A stretch of DNA of 64,000 nt from an uncultured Hungatella sp. (GTDB taxonomy: Bacteria > Bacillota > Clostridia > Lachnospirales > Lachnospiraceae): NCBI GenBank assembly GCA_949879795.1, contig CATLBR010000018.1:1-64000 (forward strand), written 5' to 3'. Positions 58,462 to 64,000 of this stretch are shown here, piece after piece. The notes beneath the pieces were generated by a model that saw only the letters and a list, made by a program, of their open reading frames with translations, ran no database searches and had not been told where the DNA came from. How positions within the stretch are numbered: position 1 is the first letter of the stretch; each line of letters begins with the position of its first letter. Made by a program: the position numbers and the translations under genes.

Positions 58462-59255
58462 GATTAGTGAGTATTGCCAGCGGAAGCAGCGGAAATTGTA
58501 TTTATGTAGGAACGGAGAACACCCATATCCTGGTGGATGCAGGGATCAGCAATAAGAGGATCGAGCAGGGACTGAATGAGATAGGGATCAAGGGAAGCGA
58601 ACTGGACGGGGTCGTCATCACCCACGAACATTCGGATCATGTAAAAGGTCTGGGAGTTCTGGCCAGAAAGTACGGGATACCCGTCTATGCCACCAGTGAG
58701 ACTCTGGATGAGATCGGAGAGATGAAGTATCTGGGAGAGTATCCGAAGGAGCTGTTCTGTCCGGTTCTGCCGGATGTGGAGTTTTCTGTGGGGGATATGG
58801 AGATAAAGCCTTTTTCTATCGACCACGACGCGGCCAATCCGGTGGCTTACCGTATCCGTCACGGCCATAAGTCTGTGGCGGTGGCCACGGATATGGGACA
58901 TTTTGATCAGTACATCATCGACCATCTTCAGGGTCTGGATGCCCTTCTTCTGGAGTCAAACCATGATGTGCGGATGCTTGAGACAGGCCCATACCCCTAC
59001 TATCTGAAACGAAGAATCCTCAGCGACCATGGACATCTGTCCAACGACAATGCAGGGCGGCTGCTGAACTACATACTTCATGACCACATGAAGCATATTT
59101 TCCTGGGACATCTGAGCAAGGAGAACAACTTTGAAGAGCTGGCCTGGGAGACTGTGAAGTTGGAGATTGACCAGGGGGATCACGGATATAGGGCCAGAGA
59201 CTTTTCGATCTCAGTGGCCAGCCGGGACATGATGTCGGAGATTATTAACTTGTAA
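58458..59255 (+). CDS. MBL-fold metallohydrolase (YycJ/WalJ-like)
   Basis: A 265-aa beta-lactamase-fold protein: ASGSSGNCIYV start, metal motif THEHSDHVKG, later ATDMGHF and LESNHD metal ligands, and FLGHLSKENN. Matches the WalJ family of putative exonucleases linked to replication or cell-wall signalling. Coupled to coaE by ATGA. Confidence 0.92.
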   Translation: MRLVSIASGSSGNCIYVGTENTHILVDAGISNKRIEQGLNEIGIKGSELDGVVITHEHSDHVKGLGVLARKYGIPVYATSETLDEIGEMKYLGEYPKELFCPVLPDVEFSVGDMEIKPFSIDHDAANPVAYRIRHGHKSVAVATDMGHFDQYIIDHLQGLDALLLESNHDVRMLETGPYPYYLKRRILSDHGHLSNDNAGRLLNYILHDHMKHIFLGHLSKENNFEELAWETVKLEIDQGDHGYRARDFSISVASRDMMSEIINL

Positions 59256-59269
59256 ATAAGGAGATTGTT

Positions 59270-59542
59270 ATGAATAAGATTATTATTACGGTAGTGGGAA
59301 AAGACACGGTGGGAATCATCGCCAAGGTGTGTACTTATCTGGCGGAGAATCAGGTGAATATTCTGGATATCTCACAGACAATCGTACAGGAGTTTTTCAA
59401 TATGATGATGATTGTAGACATGGACAAATCTTTAAAACCGTTTGAGACTGTGTCCTCCGATCTGGAGAAGCTGGGGGAGGAGATCGGTGTCCGCATCAAG
59501 TGTCAGAGAGAAGAGATTTTTACAAAGATGCACCGGATTTAA
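59270..59542 (+). CDS. ACT-domain protein (UPF0237)
   Basis: A 90-aa single ACT domain ([34 protein letters not shown]), typically a small-ligand sensor, often amino-acid binding. It is paired with the UPF0210 gene 38 bp downstream, a pairing kept across Firmicutes and archaea. Precise role unknown. Confidence 0.93.
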   Translation: MNKIIITVVGKDTVGIIAKVCTYLAENQVNILDISQTIVQEFFNMMMIVDMDKSLKPFETVSSDLEKLGEEIGVRIKCQREEIFTKMHRI

Positions 59543-59580
59543 ACACGTTCAACAATGGCGAGAGGAATGGAGAATATCAT

Positions 59581-60945
59581 ATGTTAAATATGTTTGAGGT
59601 CATTGAGACCAACAATATGATCGAGCATGAAAGGCTGGATGTCCGGACCATCACCATGGGCATCAGCCTTTTGGACTGCTGTGACAGCGATTTGGATCTG
59701 CTCAATGAAAAGATTTATAAGAAGATTACAGCCATGGCAAAAGACCTGGTGTCCACCGGGGAGGCCATAGCCAGGGATTTCGGGGTGCCGATTGTCAATA
59801 AACGGATCTCGGTCACTCCCATCGCTCTGGTGGGAGGCTGTGCCTGTAAGACACCTGAGGATTTTGTCACCATAGCCAGGACTCTGGACAGGGCGGCAAA
59901 AGAAGTGGGGGTTAATTTCCTGGGAGGTTATTCGGCCCTGGTGAGCAAAGGGATGACCACGGCTGACGAGAATCTGATTCGCTCTATCCCCCAGGCATTG
60001 GCACAAACCGAGCGGGTGTGCAGTTCTGTGAATGTAGGGTCTACCAAGACAGGACTGAATATGGATGCGGTGAACCTGATGGGACAGATGATCAAAGCCA
60101 CGGCGGAGGCTACGAAAGACCAGGATTCTCTGGGGTGTGCCAAGCTGGTGGTATTCTGCAACGCGCCGGACGACAATCCCTTTATGGCAGGGGCCTTCCA
60201 CGGTGTGACAGAGGCCGACGCCATCATCAACGTAGGAGTCAGCGGTCCGGGTGTGGTGAAAGTGGCTCTGGAGGAGGCCAGGGGAAAGAACTTTGAGGTG
60301 CTGTGTGAGACCATCAAGAAGACAGCCTTCAAGATCACCCGGGTGGGACAGCTGGTGGCTCAGGAGGCTTCCAGGCGTCTGGGGATTCCCTTCGGCATTA
60401 TCGATCTGTCTCTGGCGCCCACACCTGCGGTGGGAGACAGCGTGGCCGAGATTCTGGAAGAGATCGGCTTGGAGCGCGTGGGCGCGCCGGGAACCACGGC
60501 AGCTCTGGCCATGCTCAACGATCAGGTCAAAAAGGGCGGGATCATGGCTTCATCTTATGTAGGCGGTTTAAGCGGCGCTTTTATTCCGGTGAGTGAGGAC
60601 CAGGGAATGATCGACGCGGTGTCCATGGGGGCCCTGACCCTGGAAAAACTGGAGGCGATGACTTGTGTGTGCTCTGTAGGTCTGGACATGATCGCCATTC
60701 CGGGCAGCACTGCCGCCGCTACGCTTGCGGGGATTATCGCGGACGAGGCGGCTATCGGGATGATCAATCAGAAGACTACGGCAGTGCGGCTCATCCCGGT
60801 GATCGGAAAAGATGTGGGGGATACGGTAGAGTTTGGAGGTCTCCTGGGATACGCGCCGGTGATGCCGGTGAATCCTTACTCCTGCGAGAAGTTTGTAAAC
60901 CGCGGAGGGAGGATTCCTGCGCCGGTGCACAGCTTTAAAAATTAA
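59581..60945 (+). CDS. UPF0210 (PFL-like) family protein
   Basis: 454 aa from ATG 59581 (the ORF-track start at 59500 lies in the ACT gene). Family motifs: [26 protein letters not shown] near the start, [30 protein letters not shown] and the end [13 protein letters not shown]. The fold resembles glycyl-radical enzymes, but no radical Gly motif is present and the function is not known. Probably works with the ACT protein. Confidence 0.93.
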   Translation: MLNMFEVIETNNMIEHERLDVRTITMGISLLDCCDSDLDLLNEKIYKKITAMAKDLVSTGEAIARDFGVPIVNKRISVTPIALVGGCACKTPEDFVTIARTLDRAAKEVGVNFLGGYSALVSKGMTTADENLIRSIPQALAQTERVCSSVNVGSTKTGLNMDAVNLMGQMIKATAEATKDQDSLGCAKLVVFCNAPDDNPFMAGAFHGVTEADAIINVGVSGPGVVKVALEEARGKNFEVLCETIKKTAFKITRVGQLVAQEASRRLGIPFGIIDLSLAPTPAVGDSVAEILEEIGLERVGAPGTTAALAMLNDQVKKGGIMASSYVGGLSGAFIPVSEDQGMIDAVSMGALTLEKLEAMTCVCSVGLDMIAIPGSTAAATLAGIIADEAAIGMINQKTTAVRLIPVIGKDVGDTVEFGGLLGYAPVMPVNPYSCEKFVNRGGRIPAPVHSFKN

Positions 60946-61015
60946 TCCTGCGCCAAGGGAAAGAGTATCCAGTCATATTCTCGGCTCCTTCGGGACAGCC
61001 GGATTGAAGAAAAGA

Positions 61016-61044
61016 GGTAAGCCTGGCGACGGCTTACCTTTTTT
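61016..61044 (+). terminator. Rho-independent terminator
   Basis: GGTAAGCC, 7-nt loop, GGCTTACC, TTTTTT. It closes the polA-to-UPF0210 group. Confidence 0.85.
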
Positions 61045-61156
61045 GTCTGCTGTTTAGTTTTCCGAATGAGAATTTACGACATGTTTCAGACTTTCTGCAG
61101 CATCGGGGTTGAAAATGACAGGCGAAAGTGTAAGATAAAGATGTGGAGGTATGGCT

Positions 61157-61861
61157 GTGATCAAAGTAGCTGTCTGCGATGACGAAACGGTTATGTGTGA
61201 AAAAATAAAGCATATGGTATCTTCATTCCTGGATCGGCATAAGGAGACATACACAGTGGTCTGCTATGGCAACGGAGTCCGGCTGCTCCTCTCCCCGGCG
61301 GACTATGATCTGATCTTTCTGGATATCCAGATGCCTGGAATGGACGGGATGACAGTGGCAGGGAAACTGCGGGAAAAAGGATTTGACGGAGTTCTTATTT
61401 TTGTCACGGTGGCGAAAGAGTACATGCCTGATGCCTTTTCGGTGGAAGCCGCAGACTATCTGTGCAAGCCGGTCGACCGAAGGCGCCTGGAGGCGGCTCT
61501 GGAGCGGAGCCTGAAACGTCTTAAGTCAAGAGACGAGAAAAGCATCGTCATTCAGACCGTGAACTGGTGCAGGAGTATAAGGGTCAGGGACATCTATTAC
61601 TGCGAGGTTATTGATCGGAAGATCTATATTCACACCAGAGACGGAGTCATGGATTATTACGGGAAGATGAGAGAACTGGAAAAGAAAGCAGGTTCCTGGC
61701 TGTTCAAGTGCCACCGAAGTTATCTGCTCAATCTGGACTATCTGTCGGAATACCGAAACGGGACGGTGATCTTGGAAAACGGGGAGCAGATTCCCGTGGC
61801 AAAAAGCTGTCATCAGGCTTTGATGGAGCGGATGATGGAATATATGGACGAGGAGGCGTGA
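61157..61861 (+). CDS. LytTR-family response regulator
   Basis: 234 aa from GTG 61157, 7 nt after GGAGG; ATG 61151 is only 1 nt from it. Receiver domain (VAVCDDETVMCEKI, phospho-acceptor in FLDIQMPGMDG, Lys in YLCKPVD) and a C-terminal LytTR DNA-binding domain (INTVNWCRSIRVRDIYYCEV-like start, FKCHRSYLLNLDYL). Pairs with the kinase gene that overlaps its end. Such AgrA-like systems respond to peptides, but no agrB or agrD gene is near. Confidence 0.9.
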   Translation: MIKVAVCDDETVMCEKIKHMVSSFLDRHKETYTVVCYGNGVRLLLSPADYDLIFLDIQMPGMDGMTVAGKLREKGFDGVLIFVTVAKEYMPDAFSVEAADYLCKPVDRRRLEAALERSLKRLKSRDEKSIVIQTVNWCRSIRVRDIYYCEVIDRKIYIHTRDGVMDYYGKMRELEKKAGSWLFKCHRSYLLNLDYLSEYRNGTVILENGEQIPVAKSCHQALMERMMEYMDEEA

Positions 61862-61866
61862 GAAAA

Positions 61867-63222
61867 TTGATACCGTGGGAATGGTATCTTCAATGGTATA
61901 TTTTGTGGCCGCTTGCCCTGGGATACGGAGCTATACCCCTCATCCTGGCCTTTTTTTTCTGCCGTTTCTGCCAGACGTCTGTCAGGTGGCCTGTCAGCGT
62001 GGTTTATGTGGCGCTGTCATGTGTTCTGACAATAGGTGAAAACATATTTGGCATGAAAGGCAGTCTGGGGCTGGTGCTGGAAGTATTGCTCCTCGCCGTG
62101 TGGGGAAGGGTGTGTCTGAAAGAAAGCAGGGGCCGGTCCGTGGCGGTGGCAGTGCTGCTTCTGTCAGTGTACGGCGCCGTCAACGGTATTATCTCCTGGA
62201 TTGACCAGAGATGGTTTTTCCCTTTGATCATAAAACGGGAAATGCTCATCTGTCTGAGCGACGGGCTCAGGGAACTGATAAAGACCATATGTATGTTTGC
62301 CATTTTGACCTTTATGCTGAAAAAATTCGGAAAGGTGATGGAACAGGCTGACGAGAGGATTTTGGTCTGGCTGGCGGTTCCGGTCTTTTTTTTGACCATG
62401 GTAGAGAGAATCATACGGAATTCCGTATATGGAGATAATCTGATCATGGATATGGCATCGGGTCAGGTCAGCGCCGTCATCGACATTAACCACGGAGAGA
62501 TGTTTGTCCTTCAGATATACGCCTGTCTCTGCCTGTTTCTCACCATGCTGGCCTGCAAAAAAATCACGGCTATCCTGCAGGAGGCAGAGAGAACCCGCCT
62601 TCTGAAACAGCAGCTCAAAGCACAGGAGATTTACGTGCGGGAAGCCGAGGCGCGTCTGCAGCAGACAAGGGGCTTTCGCCACGATATAAAGAACCATCTG
62701 ACGGTGCTGTCAGAACTTTTAAAGAAGAATCAGACGGAAGAAGCCTGCAGATATCTGGAAAAGCTGGAAGAAGTTTCATCCTGCCTTTCCATGGAGGTTC
62801 AGACAGGAAATCCTGCGATCTCAGCGTTGATGGGAAGCAAGATCTCTGCCGCCGGCCAGAAGGAAATCCGGGTTCAGTGTGAGCTGATGCTGCCGGAACA
62901 CAACCGCATAAGAGATATGGATTGGTGTGTTTTGCTGTCCAACGGGATGGACAACGCCATAAAGGCCTGTGAGGCCCTTCCCAGGGAGGAGCGGCGCATC
63001 AGGGTCAAGAGCCAGAAAAAAGGCAATTTTTATCTCATCACCATGGAAAACAGCTGTGACAAAGGGCTGACAAAGGTACCCCCGGACGGAACTGGTCTTT
63101 CCAATATCAGAGCTACGGCGGCGAAATATGGAGGCAGAGTGGAAAACAGAGTTTCGGACGGCGTCTATCAGCTGAAGATGCTGTTTACAACAGAAACAGG
63201 ACATTTCACAGCAGAATCCTAG
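61867..63222 (+). CDS. GHKL-family sensor histidine kinase
   Basis: 451 aa from TTG 61867 (AGGAGG 10 nt upstream); GTG 61858 overlaps the regulator stop and is the alternative. About six or seven membrane segments in the first 240 residues, a helix with the phospho-acceptor His in RGFRHDIKNHL, then GMDNAIKACEA (N box) and GTGLSNIRATA (G box). AgrC/ComD-like, so probably senses an extracellular or membrane signal. Confidence 0.9.
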   Translation: MIPWEWYLQWYILWPLALGYGAIPLILAFFFCRFCQTSVRWPVSVVYVALSCVLTIGENIFGMKGSLGLVLEVLLLAVWGRVCLKESRGRSVAVAVLLLSVYGAVNGIISWIDQRWFFPLIIKREMLICLSDGLRELIKTICMFAILTFMLKKFGKVMEQADERILVWLAVPVFFLTMVERIIRNSVYGDNLIMDMASGQVSAVIDINHGEMFVLQIYACLCLFLTMLACKKITAILQEAERTRLLKQQLKAQEIYVREAEARLQQTRGFRHDIKNHLTVLSELLKKNQTEEACRYLEKLEEVSSCLSMEVQTGNPAISALMGSKISAAGQKEIRVQCELMLPEHNRIRDMDWCVLLSNGMDNAIKACEALPREERRIRVKSQKKGNFYLITMENSCDKGLTKVPPDGTGLSNIRATAAKYGGRVENRVSDGVYQLKMLFTTETGHFTAES

Positions 63223-63271
63223 TTTCAGGCGGCAATCCTGCCGACAGACAGGGTGAAAGGAGGGAACAACT

Positions 63272-63595
63272 ATGACAGGTATCAATCCCGTCAGTATTCC
63301 GGTGTCCGGAGGAGTCCAGGGAGTCCCTGTGTCTTCGTCCAGTCCCCGCCTGAAGGCTCTGGAACAAAAACTGGAAAAACTGAAAAAGGAAAAAGAAGAA
63401 GCTGTTCACAACAACGACAGGGACAAGAAGAGAGAGCTTGAAAAGGAGATTCAGAAAGTAGAGCAGCAGATCGAACAGCTGAAGAGGAAAGAGAAGCAGA
63501 AGAAAGAGAAGAAAGAGGAGAAAGAAGATTTCTCTGCGTATGGTCAGAAAATACCTGATTCTCAGTTGGGAAATACGATCGATCTCTATGGATGA
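63272..63595 (+). CDS. FlxA-like coiled-coil protein
   Basis: A 107-aa protein: a short polar start, then a long Lys/Glu coiled coil (LEQKLEKLKKEKEEAVHNND to LKRKEKQKKEKK). It resembles FlxA-type small proteins linked to motility regulation in other bacteria; the resemblance is mostly composition and layout. AAAGGAGG precedes the ATG. Function unknown. Confidence 0.72.
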   Translation: MTGINPVSIPVSGGVQGVPVSSSSPRLKALEQKLEKLKKEKEEAVHNNDRDKKRELEKEIQKVEQQIEQLKRKEKQKKEKKEEKEDFSAYGQKIPDSQLGNTIDLYG

Positions 63596-63613
63596 CAAGG
63601 GATGAGGAAAGTC

Positions 63614-63656
63614 AAAAAAGATGCCGCGGCCAGGAGGCCTTGCAGGCATCTTTTTT
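63614..63656. terminator. Bidirectional terminator
   Basis: AAAAAAGATGCC pairs with GGCATCTTTTTT around a GGCC/GGCC hairpin; it separates the converging FlxA-like and HEXXH genes. Confidence 0.85.
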
Positions 63657-63678
63657 CTCGGCTCAAGGGGCGGACTGT

Positions 63679-64000
63679 TCACACGGAAATATCGATATAG
63701 GTTCCCTTTTTCGGCGGCTGTGCTTCATAGGTTTCGGGGGCAGACCGGAATGTGGTCCGGGTGTTGCCGCCTGCGATATAGGTTCTTCCGCACTCGGGGC
63801 AGATATCCGTGTGGTAGGTGACAGACTGTGAGACGACTTCCTTGTCCTCTCTCTGTGCCTGAGCCCAGGCGTGGGCTACATGCTCCGCCTCGTGGGAACG
63901 GATGGCATAAGCCGCTCTTTCCGGGCTGAGTCTGGTCGGAGTTTTGAAAGAAACAGAAGGGTCGTTGGAGCCGTCCTGATACTTTCTGTTTTTACAGGTC
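63679..64000 (-). CDS. Partial HEXXH-motif, zinc-ribbon protein
   Basis: Only the last ~106 codons are in the window; the ORF track omits it because the start is outside. The frame reads KYQDGSNDPSVSFK, a metalloprotease-like HEAEH (HEXXH) in SHEAEHVAHAWAQA, then a CPEC zinc half-site. It resembles small putative metalloproteases of Lachnospiraceae related to the SprA-type family. Stop TGA at 63679-63681. Confidence 0.7.
   Translation of the reverse strand, partial: TCKNRKYQDGSNDPSVSFKTPTRLSPERAAYAIRSHEAEHVAHAWAQAQREDKEVVSQSVTYHTDICPECGRTYIAGGNTRTTFRSAPETYEAQPPKKGTYIDISV

Overview
The window reads as a chromosome segment of a Gram-positive, spore-forming gut-type clostridium, most likely Lachnospiraceae. 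The reasons are purine-rich ribosome sites, sigma-A style promoters, lipoprotein-anchored solute-binding proteins, an LplABC-type sugar importer with YesL, a spoVB relic, a CZB-type chemoreceptor, and the polA-coaE-MBL-ACT-UPF0210 housekeeping block. No rRNA, tRNA or CRISPR array was seen.

Layout. (1) 1-9206: three consecutive hairpins resembling the right end and omega-RNA region of an IS200/IS605 element, then a tightly packed four-gene defence operon: SNF2-type helicase with a PLD-like N-terminus, a DUF4391 protein, a type III Mod methyltransferase and a Res helicase-nuclease. (2) 9336-23916: beta-glucoside and fructan/sucrose use. A GH1 enzyme is followed by a 5.6 kb block (LysR, small protein, Cys-nucleophile hydrolase, second GH1, SemiSWEET, spoVB relic, broken toxin-antitoxin pair) bracketed by 86 bp direct repeats of the GH32 3' end. 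Then come GH32, a three-gene sugar ABC importer, a divergent LacI regulator and YesL. (3) 23917-33100: a strongly eroded accessory region with relics of IS4 and IS30 transposases, a KAP-like P-loop gene, an iron-sulfur flavoprotein, LysE and a chimeric GH1. It also holds a LysR-linked group of three lipoproteins that carry cyclophilin-like, aldo/keto reductase and flavodoxin domains. (4) 33300-46967: ADP-ribosylglycohydrolase, an orphan ModC-like ATPase, then a chemotaxis island (cheA-cheW-cheR-cheB-C39 peptidase leftward, three methyl-accepting receptors rightward). (5) 47149-64000: polar amino-acid ABC importer, MATE exporter, endonuclease III, a CHAP wall hydrolase, a serine recombinase flanked by a structured repeat, the polA-coaE-walJ-like group, ACT and UPF0210 proteins, a LytTR/GHKL two-component pair, a FlxA-like coiled coil and a partial HEXXH protein.

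Points that stand out: the extended type III R-M operon with an apparently swapped recognition domain in Mod; the membrane-anchored redox lipoprotein group; a structured repeat of about 110 nt present twice (5' leader of yesL and next to the recombinase) with covarying positions; and a string of duplication scars showing that one LysR/small-protein/hydrolase/GH1 locus has been copied and collapsed. All homology calls are from pattern recognition of the given sequence; no database search was run.
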